Below the pieces are notes generated by a model that was not told where the DNA came from, did not search any database, and saw only the letters and a program-made list of their open reading frames with translations. DNA of 64,000 bases from Enteropsectra breve (taxonomy: Eukaryota > Microsporidia): the NCBI GenBank assembly GCA_024243835.1, contig JALPMN010000644.1, forward strand, positions 28,432-92,431, written 5' to 3'. The number at the start of each line of letters is the position of its first letter. Positions within the stretch are counted from its first letter, which is position 1. Below, piece by piece: positions 18,357 through 28,693 of this stretch. The position numbers and the translations under genes are program-made.

Positions 18357-20249
18357 ATGAAGCACAAAGAATATACACGACAAATCAACAGTAAAAATAA
18401 TAGTCTTGCAAAAGATGAATCGCTAGATGGAATGGAATTTACCGAATCAAACCGCATCAAAAAAATGATATTGCCCGATTCTTTTGACATTGCGATGTTA
18501 CATGAAATAATAAGAATGCGCTATGAATACGGTAGATTTACTGGGAAACATTACATAACGGATGAAAAAAAGTTACACGACTTGCTATACTTTTATAATT
18601 ATTTAGATTTTCAGGCAAATATAAAGTTCACGAGACTTGGCGAACAGACTCTTCGAAGAACTGATGTAAATGTAGATAGAAATACAGCGTTTGCAATAGA
18701 AATTGTGTTTAGTCTTGCCTCATACGGACGCTTGGATCATTACAAAAAATTACTAACGGTATATGACAATATCGACACAAGTCTTTCAGGAGAACTCATT
18801 CCCGTTAAAAAAGATCTTAATTTAAATGTAACACCATGCAGTCTGGACAGAGAAGTAATACAGCTATTTAACAAACTGCCTATCGCGAAGGCGGCAATTA
18901 TAATGGCCTCAATTAATGAAAAAAAAGATATTGTGGTAAAACACCCAGATTTTAAAATAATTCAGCGTATATCGATTGACGAAAAAGCATGCACGGTGAT
19001 AAAAGAGAAGTCTAATAATTATGAAATAGACTTAACCCGCATGCCAGTGTTTCGAGAACAGCCGGAGGTTTTGGTTATCATGTTGCCTGTTCATAATATC
19101 ACAGAGTATTTCAAATTCATACGCAACTACTTGCGTTTGACAGATAGTATTGAGACTATAGAAATTATTTTTCATGATTCAGAGCGTATTAAAAAGTACA
19201 AATTCGGAACTGATGTAGATATAAATGTACAAGTCTTTATAGGATGGGTAGTCATGTATTTTCTTGCAAATGAGATAGTTGATAAAAGACCGAAAATCCG
19301 CAACTTCGGTATATACGGGTATGATCAAATTGACAGCCGTATACTTGCCGCCCTCTCTCAAATCCCATTGCAAAGTCTTTCACTTCTTGGAGCAGATTCA
19401 ATGCTCGATTATTTTTATATATTTAAGCTTTTCGATTCGGCAAGCCAGCTTAAGTCGAATATCCAGGAGTTTGCAGGCACATTTGGCGCAGCTGTTTTAC
19501 TCAATCAGCTTGTTCCAGAAAGACAACTCAAGGTACTGAGGGTATCCAAGCATATGCAGTTTAAGAAAACAAACATCAAAATGATTAAGGAAGATCCGTG
19601 CTATGACCGACTATCTGCGTATTTCGAGAACAGAGATTTGTCTTCACTTCCCATGGCATGCTCCGCTAAAGGTGCAACGAAAAAACTTGAAGTTCTTGAA
19701 ATATTCGTATTTCCACCTGTTCCAAAGTTTTATTCCCCTGCGGACTACAATAAAACATCAAAAGCTAAGGCGGAAATAGCCAAAGAAATAACAGTAAGCG
19801 AAGATGAGATACAGCAAATGGTCACACTATGCAAGCCCTCAAACTTCAATCTAATTGATATTGATGTAGAAAAAAAGAACACGAATGAAGCTATTCTTAC
19901 TATAGAGAACTACGATTTAAACATGACCAAACGCATCCTTAAAGAGGTGGATCTTATTAAGAACAAAGATGTACTTATTATTGAGTATCTAAGACCGGTG
20001 TGCTTCAAGAGGTATTATACTCGCAGCCTGGAAAAGAAAGATCTAGTTGATCTTTTAGTTGGGGTGTTCAGAAAATGGATAGCGGAGGATAAAAGCGAAA
20101 AGCACATGCTTATTTTTAAAGTGGCAGAAACCAAAGTATGCGAATATTTCTGGAGGAAAATATTTATGTGTGCATGCGAAAAGCACTGGTCGAATACTAA
20201 TTTCGAAAAATGGCTGAAAAGGGTTACTTTCATCAAGATTTTAAAATAG
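18357..20249 (+). CDS. Unknown 630-residue protein, LRR-like middle
   Basis: No signal peptide or membrane span. About residues 230-420 alternate short strands and helices with spaced leucines and isoleucines (for example SIETIEIIFHDSERI and LQSLSLLGADSML), which looks like degenerate leucine-rich repeats. The C-terminus ends NTNFEKWLKRVTFIKILK, loosely like the W-centred motifs in the neighbouring genes A and B. It sits between those two genes (15160 and 21110). The start has no CCC within 30 bp. I do not recognise a family; an accessory, lineage-specific role is the likeliest reading. Confidence 0.7.
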   Translation: MKHKEYTRQINSKNNSLAKDESLDGMEFTESNRIKKMILPDSFDIAMLHEIIRMRYEYGRFTGKHYITDEKKLHDLLYFYNYLDFQANIKFTRLGEQTLRRTDVNVDRNTAFAIEIVFSLASYGRLDHYKKLLTVYDNIDTSLSGELIPVKKDLNLNVTPCSLDREVIQLFNKLPIAKAAIIMASINEKKDIVVKHPDFKIIQRISIDEKACTVIKEKSNNYEIDLTRMPVFREQPEVLVIMLPVHNITEYFKFIRNYLRLTDSIETIEIIFHDSERIKKYKFGTDVDINVQVFIGWVVMYFLANEIVDKRPKIRNFGIYGYDQIDSRILAALSQIPLQSLSLLGADSMLDYFYIFKLFDSASQLKSNIQEFAGTFGAAVLLNQLVPERQLKVLRVSKHMQFKKTNIKMIKEDPCYDRLSAYFENRDLSSLPMACSAKGATKKLEVLEIFVFPPVPKFYSPADYNKTSKAKAEIAKEITVSEDEIQQMVTLCKPSNFNLIDIDVEKKNTNEAILTIENYDLNMTKRILKEVDLIKNKDVLIIEYLRPVCFKRYYTRSLEKKDLVDLLVGVFRKWIAEDKSEKHMLIFKVAETKVCEYFWRKIFMCACEKHWSNTNFEKWLKRVTFIKILK

Positions 20250-21109
20250 TAAATCCTATTTATAAAAACGCTTCATGATTTTTAAAAGTGAAAAATGTCT
20301 ATTAGGTATATAAAAGCCTTTTGAATAACCATCTTTATGCTAGTTGTTTTTGGCCACATCTTATTAAATATATCTCCGCTTTTAAAAGCCTGCCACCGCC
20401 TTCTATTTGTCTAATAAGAGATCATATCAAATTCTTCTTTCGATAATAAATATTAAACTGTAGGAATATATATTTGAAATATTCTTTTACAGCTTATAAT
20501 TTAATTCATAGGTATTTTTGCATTAAAGCTCCAGCAACATTTTACAAATAAGAATGAATATTTAGAACTTCTTGTTGCAGGACAGAAATGAGAAGCAGGA
20601 AGGAATATTTACCAGGGAAGTATTCAAGAAGTTAGCAATTGTATTCTGTTTTAAAAAAATCATAACGTATTAAAAATTTATTAAATGCCCATATAAAAAC
20701 GAAAGCATTTTTCGGTGCATCAAACTCTTATTTATCACTTGAGTGCACTTTTCTATTTTTAAAGGTGCTATCAAACACATTATGATTTACTTATAGTTCT
20801 CCTATACCTATATCAGGATGGTCTTGTGAAATTGTTCTAATTTACAAATATTTTGTTGTTGTTTACTTCAACAGTCTTTTTTTTTGATTGCAAAACTGAT
20901 CGTTTCTATGATTTTATTTGAAAGGTATGATGAAACTATAGCATTCTTCATTTATAACTGAAGTTTCTTTCTAAATTCTACAGCATTGAACCAGGCTTCA
21001 TGATAAGATAAACACTCTGACAAATCTTCTTACTCCACAATAGTAAAAGTAGCACAAATTAAAAATTTTTACCTAATTTAGGTCTAAAATTTTCTGAGCC
21101 CTTAAGAAA
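20250..21109. other. Intergenic, 860 bp
   Basis: AT-rich. A short coding-like stretch with one internal TGA near 20555-20650 could be gene debris. At the right end AAAATTTTCTGAGCCCTTAA precedes the next ATG and is a normal start signal. Confidence 0.4.
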
Positions 21110-23764
21110 ATGGATGCAAAATTCAAAATCTTGCATGCCATTTTTATCGCAGGTCTAATGCTGGGCGTAGGCATTATTGTTTGTGGCTTTTCGCCTCGCA
21201 GGTGTGGCAGAAATTTCATTAATCCTCCAAGATATCATTGCCCAGAACGGAGAAACTCATCTAGCAGTGATGAACTTGAATCTATAATAAACGTTGAAAG
21301 CGAAATGAATAATTTCGACGATTCTATCCCATCAGATGGCTGTAATAACACAGACGGTGTGAGTTCAAAAAATGTAGATCAGACTTCAATAATGGCGCGT
21401 CACTGTGAGAAATGCAAAAAGCCTATGCATGAGAAGCTATTTCCTGTTTCTTTCGTATTGGAGAAGATGATGGGCGTTTCCTTGTTTCCCTCTGAAAAAC
21501 AAGATTTCATACTAACTGACTTACACGCAATTGTATCTTCCAATGAAGTCTCGTACCATCGAGATTGTTTTGTAAAAACCAGTTATGAAAATTCAATGAA
21601 TAGGAATTTTGGAATGCTTTTATTCGAAGGATTATCGGGCAGGAATCCATCTTCTCTTAATGATGAAGGAATGGTGCTTATATTTGAGCATTTGACAAAG
21701 AGCACCAAATCATATGAATTTGCGTATATCTACAAACAACTACAAAAATCTAAAACCGATATCTTTTTGTTATTGGAGAGCAATAATCCAGACATTTCTT
21801 CTATTGAAAAGCTTAGAGAAAATATTGAGAAATGCAAATTTAAGGGGCGAGAATATTTGCTTGCAGGGCTAGAGTGCTATCTCCTTGAAAATGAAATGAT
21901 TCTCGAACAGGATTTTTCTATTGAAACTGCTATGTGCAGCTACTTGAAATACTTTTTAGTAGATTCAATGGAATATAAAATTGACACCTGGATTACATTC
22001 GCACATACAAGCCGCTGCGAAGAAATTATGAGAAAATCCATATTTACAATCGCAGAGAGCCTTAATAAGGATGAAAGAAAGCGTAACAGAACTTTTTTCG
22101 AAGAAATTCTGTATTGCTTTATTGATAGGTGTGGCTCTTTAAATGCTAAAAAATTTATTTTTAGCTGTATGCTATCTAAGCACTATTATATTCTTTTCTG
22201 GATAAAAACCCCTTCTGAAAAACACAACCTTTCTCCAGCGCAGTTGAAAGCTTTCAAGACAAGGATCCCCAAACCCTTTGAACTATTGAGTACGGTAGAA
22301 AGCATCTTTAGAAGCAGCACCGCCCACCCTTTTTTGAGCGGGAGTATTGATGATAAAGCAAGGGCCATAGCACAATGCATAGGATTCAAGTCATTGGGTT
22401 TAAAAGGAAGTGATTTGATAATGTGTCTTATTTACATTAAACGAATGTATAAGTTCACTGAGGCAAGAGGTAATGGCAACCAGCAATTGGGTTATCGCAA
22501 TGTAAAAGAATATTTAAACTTCTGCAAAAGCATTATTCTTTATCTCCTGGAAAATATGAATTTTATAGTTGAAGCCAAGCATCCTATTTTGAAGATCTGT
22601 ATGTTTTATAATAGAAGGAATAAGCACAAGATGCACCAGAGCTTATTCCTAGCCCACTTAATCAGAAATTTAGATCTCAGCCCGCAATCCAAGCGAATGA
22701 ATAATGGGTCTTTCTATAGCCATTTGTCAAAAGAAGAATTTGATGAAATGCTGCTCCTAAGAGCATTAAATTGCAATAACTGTGTGATTTTTGAAAAAAG
22801 AGATGTTTCGTTATACGAACAAGCTGATTTATCTCTGGCAAATGTGTTGGTTACAAATGGAAGATTGCTGAAGCTTGAAGCATTGGAACTTGTGACTCAA
22901 TTTTGTAAAAAATTCGTTTCCCTTGAAGAGTACAGGCAATTTTTACATGATATTTGCTTTTCCAGACAACTGCCTGAATGTACTTTGGATGAGAATATCT
23001 TGGATGATCTATATGATAGATCTAGGGGATATGAGCGTGCTGAAACAGGCTTCTTGCCCTTACTGCCAAAATTTTATACTTTGCTCAACTGCAAGAATTG
23101 GTCTGAAGAAGAAGTTCTGAACTGGTGTGAGAAAGTAAACTTTTTAGATTTTCTTCAAGAAAAGATCGATACCAGATGTGGTGATAGCCCATTCCATTTT
23201 GTTAAGAGGCACTTTAAAATCCTATTAAAGTATCTACTGGATAAAACAGCAGATTTAACTTGTGTTAAGAAACAGGCTGAATTAGTTGTGGCATGCTGGA
23301 AGAACGTCTACTATGATGATTATGAGTGTGCTATAAAAATATTTGAGAAACTGGCGTCGGTGAGGAATGGATACTACCACGCCAACATATTTTTCTTAAT
23401 GAACCGCAATGAACTTGGGTCTGCGTTGGCTGGACAAGTACTGAAAAAAATAGGCGATTCCAAGCACTCGACTGAAAGTAGTGTCTTAGAGACGCAGAAA
23501 AAGTATGTAAAATTTATAAGGACATGGGAAGAGACAGACTTGGTTTTAACAAGCGATTCAGATGAGCTGATTGAAGTAGTAGACGCGGTTGTGGATAAAC
23601 TAGCGAGAATCAAAGACACTCAATTAGACGGCATTTTTGCGGATTTTGTGATGCATGCTTCTTCACTCAATGAATTCAGCAAAAATCAAAATGCCTTCTA
23701 CAAAAAGATGATTGAGTCGTTAGACTTTATTCCTCAGGCAGCAGTGGATTTGTATGCCCAATAG
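21110..23764 (+). CDS. Signal/anchor-bearing Cys/His-motif helical protein (family member B)
   Basis: An 884-residue protein. A hydrophobic N-terminus (about 8-27, LHAIFIAGLMLGVGIIVCGF) is followed by an acidic Ser/Asn linker. Then comes the reduced signature HCEKCKKPM ... SYHRDCFVKTSY, corresponding to CFVCRKP ... CHYSCLV in gene A and CQECGKP ... FHTKCFV in the gene at 36414. Here the other Cys pairs are missing, so the metal site looks degenerate. The body is helical throughout, with NWSEEEVLNWCEKVNFLDF in the last third. GAGCCCTTAAGAAAATG gives the CCC start signal. It is probably paralogous to gene A. The N-terminus may be a cleaved signal peptide or an anchor. Function unknown. Confidence 0.75.
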   Translation: MDAKFKILHAIFIAGLMLGVGIIVCGFSPRRCGRNFINPPRYHCPERRNSSSSDELESIINVESEMNNFDDSIPSDGCNNTDGVSSKNVDQTSIMARHCEKCKKPMHEKLFPVSFVLEKMMGVSLFPSEKQDFILTDLHAIVSSNEVSYHRDCFVKTSYENSMNRNFGMLLFEGLSGRNPSSLNDEGMVLIFEHLTKSTKSYEFAYIYKQLQKSKTDIFLLLESNNPDISSIEKLRENIEKCKFKGREYLLAGLECYLLENEMILEQDFSIETAMCSYLKYFLVDSMEYKIDTWITFAHTSRCEEIMRKSIFTIAESLNKDERKRNRTFFEEILYCFIDRCGSLNAKKFIFSCMLSKHYYILFWIKTPSEKHNLSPAQLKAFKTRIPKPFELLSTVESIFRSSTAHPFLSGSIDDKARAIAQCIGFKSLGLKGSDLIMCLIYIKRMYKFTEARGNGNQQLGYRNVKEYLNFCKSIILYLLENMNFIVEAKHPILKICMFYNRRNKHKMHQSLFLAHLIRNLDLSPQSKRMNNGSFYSHLSKEEFDEMLLLRALNCNNCVIFEKRDVSLYEQADLSLANVLVTNGRLLKLEALELVTQFCKKFVSLEEYRQFLHDICFSRQLPECTLDENILDDLYDRSRGYERAETGFLPLLPKFYTLLNCKNWSEEEVLNWCEKVNFLDFLQEKIDTRCGDSPFHFVKRHFKILLKYLLDKTADLTCVKKQAELVVACWKNVYYDDYECAIKIFEKLASVRNGYYHANIFFLMNRNELGSALAGQVLKKIGDSKHSTESSVLETQKKYVKFIRTWEETDLVLTSDSDELIEVVDAVVDKLARIKDTQLDGIFADFVMHASSLNEFSKNQNAFYKKMIESLDFIPQAAVDLYAQ

Positions 23765-24642
23765 TTGTGTTACAATCGAATAAACAGTTTATTTAACTTT
23801 TAGCTATTTTAAAATATTGGAGAGCATTATTAAGTCAAATATACTTCCGGATTAAGATTCAAACTTGTTGAAGATATTTATGTTTTACATGAAATTCAAA
23901 TCTTTTTAAATCTTTGACTGAATAAAATATTGAGAAAATTACTTTATGAAAATAAATTTTAAGTTCCCATTTATTTCGTTTGCTTTCGATGAGAGAATTA
24001 ATAGAACATTGCTTAGCGCTATTTGTCTAACTCTTGTATTGCCGCTTTTTATAAAGACTCAAGAAGTGCAGTCATGCTTAACACTATTTTCCTTGCTTGC
24101 TGTAATTAAAACATAATTATAAGCGTATAGCAATATAAGCAATTATATTTATTAAATTATCCTTATGTTTACTTTGTCTTGCGTTAATAATAATCAATGC
24201 GCGTTTTTAAATTTATTAAGAAAGGTCCTTAGAAATAATAGACTCCTGATATCAAATGCCCAACAAAGAACTCAGTTATATAGCTTGTAACTGTACTTTA
24301 ATCATGGATAAAGTATATGCCATAATTAATTTTGATCAAATGGTCTGTAAGTATTTTGTACACATTTTACTTTTTTAATTAGCAGACAAAAATGCTAGCT
24401 CTATTTGAAAAGTTTAATTTACATTTTTAAGCTGCATAAGTGCAATGCAAAACAACAAACGCATTCTTTGGAATACAAAATTGCCGTTAAAATACTGGTC
24501 GCATGCCACACATAGAAATGATGCAAAAACTAAAACAAGTAAGTTTCATTAGTACCGTTTCTTTCGTTTTTTCACTAAAAAGGACATTTGTATATTTAAA
24601 AGGCAAGATGCATCATTCAAAAATGATTATGTTTCAAAATTT
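23765..24642. other. Intergenic, 878 bp
   Basis: AT-rich spacer. I see no gene, tRNA or repeat in it. Confidence 0.45.
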
Positions 24643-25122
24643 ATGTTTATTTTGGAAAATAAGCATGGACCCATGAAAGAGCGAGTATATAAATCAAAAT
24701 TCAGAAAATGCACCAACTGTTATGTAACATCGACGCCGCTGTGGAGAAAATCAGTGATCAATAAGGCGCTTCTCTGTAACGCCTGCAGTCTCTATGAGAA
24801 GGCCCATGGAAAGCCCCGTTCCTTCTTTATTGGGCAACAGTTTAATTTAATTAAAAAAAACTCAAAGAAAACGGCGAAAAATATTTTTGGTAGTGAGCAT
24901 GTGCCTGCAGTATTTTTGCCAGACATGTCGCTCATGAAGTTTTATCATAAAAATATTGCCGATGGTCAACAGAATGGCACTAAAAGTAAAAGCAAATTCA
25001 AAGATACTGACAGAGACAGGGACAAACAGAGGAAGATGAATTTTGCACACTCGCAGTATTTGGAGATATTAGCCCTTTCTGGGCTTCAGGACCTCAAGAA
25101 CCTCTGCCGTAATGACTTTTAA
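24643..25122 (+). CDS. GATA-type zinc finger transcription factor
   Basis: A 159-residue protein with one GATA finger: C23-x2-C26-x18-C45-x2-C48 (CTNCYVTSTPLWRK, LLCNACSLYEKAHGKPR). The 18-residue loop is one of the two fungal classes. The basic tail after the finger should contact DNA at GATA sites. The rest is Lys/Asn/Asp-rich with no second domain. It is a compact single-finger regulator, as in other microsporidia. The ATG at 24643 follows CAAAATTT without a CCC. An ATG 15 bases upstream is in another frame. Confidence 0.93.
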   Translation: MFILENKHGPMKERVYKSKFRKCTNCYVTSTPLWRKSVINKALLCNACSLYEKAHGKPRSFFIGQQFNLIKKNSKKTAKNIFGSEHVPAVFLPDMSLMKFYHKNIADGQQNGTKSKSKFKDTDRDRDKQRKMNFAHSQYLEILALSGLQDLKNLCRNDF

Positions 25123-25471
25123 TTAAATAATTAATTTTTTAAGTTAATTAAGCAGAATTAAAGTTCATAAACGTTGAAAATTAATACCGAAATAACAAGG
25201 TTAATATTGCCTCATTAAAATTAAATCCTACATTCCCTTCTACACTCATTCCAAATCGTTCATGCCGTATTTAACATTTAAGAAAAATTAAAAGCTTTAA
25301 TTAAATTCATTTATCTTACCTATACGATTCTTCTCATATGATGCAAAATAAATAACTCTTTTTATTCTGTGCAAACAAGACTAAATCTCAACGCAAACAC
25401 TGCTGGCAGTTATTAAGAATCCAAAATATTCTTACTTTAAGTTTCTATTTATTAGTGTTGTAACTGAATAA
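25123..25471. other. Convergent intergenic region, 349 bp
   Basis: Between the 3' ends of the GATA and acetyltransferase genes. AT-rich; nothing recognised. Confidence 0.5.
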
Positions 25472-26296
25472 CTATTCCTCTGAATCTTCGTTTTCCTTAT
25501 TTGCATCATCGATGCTCTTAAGCTTTTCCATTAGCAATTTGCCTTTAGCGGCCCAATCAGAAGGAGCTGCTTTTTGGTATTTTAAGTCTCTTAGTCTGCA
25601 GTACAACATAAAAAACGGTCCATCAGGATTAATCTCTTCAAGATCACCACACACATCATAAAGATCCCTCGCATTATCCACTACCACCTCTATTTTGTTT
25701 AGATATTCATAGGGCCCTCTTTTGACGAAGATTCCCTTTCTAAATCCCAAATTATAGTAGTTCTTAGCAGCCACAAACATATGATCCGTCTTGTACGAAA
25801 GATGTAGCGTTAGAACCGTGTCATCAGCAAGTGACATGCTTTCTTTTAAGTCTTTTATTGCGCCCAGCATCAGCATCTGAGACTGCCCCTGCCCCCTGTA
25901 TTCCTCTGGTACCATTATTGTGTAAAATGAAATATATTTAGTCTCTTTTCTGTAATCTGCTGTAAGTCTTGGCACACTTCGAGAAACTGGCGCATACTCC
26001 AAATTGGCCTGTTTGCCATTTCTGAACCGCCCGAATCCCTCCACCCCGCTTAACACAACGACTTCACAGTGTGCAACCAGCTTATCCCCATCCAGATACA
26101 TGAAGATATTCTTTGTCCAGCTTGAGGATAGTGGATCGTAATGTGGTGGGGGAAAGAGCTTATAGACCTCTTCGTAGTATCGTTCGTACATTGTGTATGA
26201 CTTTACTCCGCCGGTGCATTCCTTAATGGCTTCAAGCCTGTATCTCTTGCTGGCAGCTGCGCCAAGTGCTCCCAGGATCCATATGAAAAGATGCAT
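25472..26296 (-). CDS. GNAT-like acetyltransferase with an N-terminal signal peptide
   Basis: A 274-residue protein. Residues 1-15 (MHLFIWILGALGAAA) form a typical signal peptide. The GNAT acetyl-CoA-binding motif A is visible as ISFYTIMVPEEYRGQGQSQML (R/Q-x-x-G-x-A-like RGQGQS at 134-139). It is followed by a helix and strand (LTLHLSYKTDHMFVAAKNYYNLGFRKG) that fit motif B, where GNATs usually have 'A...Y.k.GF'. Most GNATs are cytosolic or nuclear, so a secretory leader suggests ER/Golgi, spore-wall or exported action. TTGCCCAGATG with AAAATTTTA upstream supports the start, so the signal peptide is not an artefact of a wrong ATG. Substrate unknown. Confidence 0.75.
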   Translation of the reverse strand: MHLFIWILGALGAAASKRYRLEAIKECTGGVKSYTMYERYYEEVYKLFPPPHYDPLSSSWTKNIFMYLDGDKLVAHCEVVVLSGVEGFGRFRNGKQANLEYAPVSRSVPRLTADYRKETKYISFYTIMVPEEYRGQGQSQMLMLGAIKDLKESMSLADDTVLTLHLSYKTDHMFVAAKNYYNLGFRKGIFVKRGPYEYLNKIEVVVDNARDLYDVCGDLEEINPDGPFFMLYCRLRDLKYQKAAPSDWAAKGKLLMEKLKSIDDANKENEDSEE

Positions 26297-26316
26297 CTGG
26301 GCAATAAAATTTTAGA
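26297..26316 (-). promoter_or_regulatory. AAAATTTTA + CCC start-proximal signal
   Basis: On the minus strand AAAATTTTATTGCCCAG runs straight into the ATG of the acetyltransferase gene. Confidence 0.7.
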
Positions 26317-26522
26317 TCTTGTTTTACAAAGACATTTAGAACAATGCTTTATTGTCGAAAGAAACAAAAGCTCTATATTAAAAGTCACATTTAGTCAACA
26401 TGATTTTAAAAACATATTTTAAACTTTATGGTAATTGTTCAGTCCCGAATAAATCTTACATGCAACTGAGCGGTAAGAAAAAGCATTTGTAGTGCAGGCA
26501 TCAAAGATTTATTTGCAATTAA

Positions 26523-27281
26523 TTACTCCCTGACATCAGTTAATTCACCTTTCTTGAGCTTTCTTTTCAGGGACAGCAAAATATAAGCCATCCAAATAAC
26601 ATGCATCACAACGAGCCCACAGAGACAAGCCAGTATGACAGCTCCATCCCAGGCCAGGCCTTTCTTCACTATAAACATGAATGCTGGGCGCACACAAAAA
26701 TATGGGTAAATAACGAGGCGCGAGACTGCGAAGGTGAGTCCGAAAAACCCAAAAAGACTGTCTGCAATAGCAGCCCTGTTGCAGTAAATAAGCACCTTTC
26801 CAAACTCGAGAATCGGATCAACCCACGAGTGCACGAAGAGAATGACAACACCGAATCTAATAAAGCATGGCTGGAAGGACAGAAATAGCAAAATAAGCGT
26901 AAAAACATGGTGGCATGCAAGTTCCCATTCGTCTTTAGTGGCTGGCTCTGTTAAAATGCCAACAAGCTCTGTGATATAAAAGGCGAATGATTTGGTGTAG
27001 TACGAAACAAATGCCTGCGGCAGAATTGCCGGTCCCTGCCCGTATGTTTCAGGTTTTAGCACCCAGGGCTGGTTGATAAGCACCAGCAGGCCATGGATAA
27101 AATCTGTGGTGAAGTAAATGAACTTCCAGACCGAGAACTTCATTCTTATTTTCTTTATTGGCTTTAGCTTCTGTGCCTCTTTTACATTGTGGGTTATGAG
27201 CCTCCCTAGTTTTGGTGTCAAAAATGATTTTAGCATTGCCATTATGAACATGTAGAGACATATTTCTACTGCTGCCTTCAT
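26523..27281 (-). CDS. TLC-domain membrane protein, ceramide synthase (Lag1/Lac1)-like
   Basis: Ceramide synthase N-acylates sphingoid bases in the ER. The first ATG is at 27281 (252 residues); the upstream open frame has no ATG. Five or six membrane spans are visible. The Lag motif reads ELACHHVFTLILLFLSF, then FVHSWVDPILEFGKVLIY. It keeps the catalytic His pair and the second Asp, but the first Asp of the usual 'HD..D' is Ser (HSWVD). The SYYTKSFAFYITEL segment also fits the family. It is shorter than fungal enzymes (about 400 residues). It could be a reduced ceramide synthase or another TLC protein; the Asp-to-Ser change makes activity uncertain. Confidence 0.8.
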   Translation of the reverse strand: MKAAVEICLYMFIMAMLKSFLTPKLGRLITHNVKEAQKLKPIKKIRMKFSVWKFIYFTTDFIHGLLVLINQPWVLKPETYGQGPAILPQAFVSYYTKSFAFYITELVGILTEPATKDEWELACHHVFTLILLFLSFQPCFIRFGVVILFVHSWVDPILEFGKVLIYCNRAAIADSLFGFFGLTFAVSRLVIYPYFCVRPAFMFIVKKGLAWDGAVILACLCGLVVMHVIWMAYILLSLKRKLKKGELTDVRE

Positions 27282-27520
27282 TGTGTATTGAGTCCTGTAT
27301 TTTAAATAGAACAGCGGACGAATGAAACTAGTAAATGAGCCAATAAAAAACAATATTTTTCAATTATTTGTTCTATTTCTTTATTCAGATACATCTGTAA
27401 AGAAGGCAGATTTAACCTTATTGCGATGTAGCATATAATTTTATTCTAGAAAAAATTAGAGCTATGAAAACAAGAGCATAGTTATTTTCATTATTTAATT
27501 GAATTAAAGAACAGGTTTAT

Positions 27521-28693
27521 TCACAGATACTTCCAGCTCCAGTAAGGCTCAAACTGCAGCGGTGTTGTTTTAGTGGAAAATTCATAATCGATTTTAAGAG
27601 GGGCATATCCAAAGAACGTGTTGTAGTTAAGAAAGCCCAGTGTTTCAGGATCAGGATCTATGTCTTTCAGTGAAAAAATCTCTTCTTCTTTCTCGTGAGG
27701 CAAATAGACAATCCCGCTGGCATTAGGGTCCATCCGCTTCAGCTGCCGCAGGTTTTCATGGGCCTCGTAAAAAGTCGGATCAATTGCAAGGGCGTTCTGG
27801 TAGTACTCGGCTGCATCGGAATAGCGCTTGGCCCTGAAGTAGTAGTTTCCGTAGCTCAAATAAACGAACTCGTTGTGCCCGGTGGATTTCAGTGTCTGGT
27901 CAAAATAGTACGAACAATCAACGCTGAGCTCGGCATTTTCAAAGCCAATTCTCCCAAGAATATATGAAATGTATGGATCAAGCTTTCTATCTGTTTTGTG
28001 TGCTAGTATTTCTTTGAAGGCTTTGGTTTTGTACAGAATATAAATATGCAGCCGCTTCAGCAGTCCCGGGCTATTGTCTTTCGGGAAAGTGGTGTGCGCC
28101 ATTAGCGCCTCATGGAAATTTCCCTTCTTAATTAAAATATGCAGGTCTTCCAGACGGATAAGCATGTTTATCTCGTATCCCCCTGGGACCGCAAGCATTC
28201 TCTCCAGATACTCGGTTGCTGAGTCCAGAAACCCGATTTTCTTTTTAATGTTTACCATTGTGAAAAGCTGATGGATGTGTGTGCGTGTTAGTTCTCGTTT
28301 GGACTCGATGGAGGCACCCAGCTGCGTGAGTGCAAGCCTGGGGTAGCCTGAAAAGGCATTCCACATCGCAATCACCCCCAGTGCATAGTTGTCCACTGAT
28401 GGAGAAAATTTAATATACTTTTGCAAACATTGGTAGCTCTTCTCAGAATTGCCAGAGTAAAGGTACTGCTCGCCGCGGATGAGATAGAGGAGCGGTGTTC
28501 CCCGCGTTATGGCGTTTATACTGGCAATTATGTCGTTTATCGCCTCAAAGTTTCGTTTCTCGAATGCTTTCTGATACTCGTAGTACAGCCGCCAGAGAGC
28601 CTCCATATTTTGTTCGTCTTCGCCGCAGGGATCGTGGACAGGCGGACACGACGGGTTATCCATGTTGGTATTGAGCTCATTTTCTACCGACAT
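27521..28693 (-). CDS. TPR-repeat protein
   Basis: A 390-residue protein made mostly of tetratricopeptide-like helix pairs. The clearest is FVYLSYGNYYFRAKRYSDAAEYYQNALAIDPTFYEA (about residues 275-310). Weaker ones include LLYLIRGEQYLYSGNSEKSYQCLQKYI near the start. TPR arrays bind partner proteins in complexes such as the APC/C and the Cyc8-Tup1 corepressor. The short acidic N-terminus and the unusual Trp/Pro/Tyr-rich end (FEPYWSWKYL) do not identify which. ACCCCCTCAATAATTTCTCATG gives the start signal. Subunit identity is open. Confidence 0.85.
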   Translation of the reverse strand: MSVENELNTNMDNPSCPPVHDPCGEDEQNMEALWRLYYEYQKAFEKRNFEAINDIIASINAITRGTPLLYLIRGEQYLYSGNSEKSYQCLQKYIKFSPSVDNYALGVIAMWNAFSGYPRLALTQLGASIESKRELTRTHIHQLFTMVNIKKKIGFLDSATEYLERMLAVPGGYEINMLIRLEDLHILIKKGNFHEALMAHTTFPKDNSPGLLKRLHIYILYKTKAFKEILAHKTDRKLDPYISYILGRIGFENAELSVDCSYYFDQTLKSTGHNEFVYLSYGNYYFRAKRYSDAAEYYQNALAIDPTFYEAHENLRQLKRMDPNASGIVYLPHEKEEEIFSLKDIDPDPETLGFLNYNTFFGYAPLKIDYEFSTKTTPLQFEPYWSWKYL

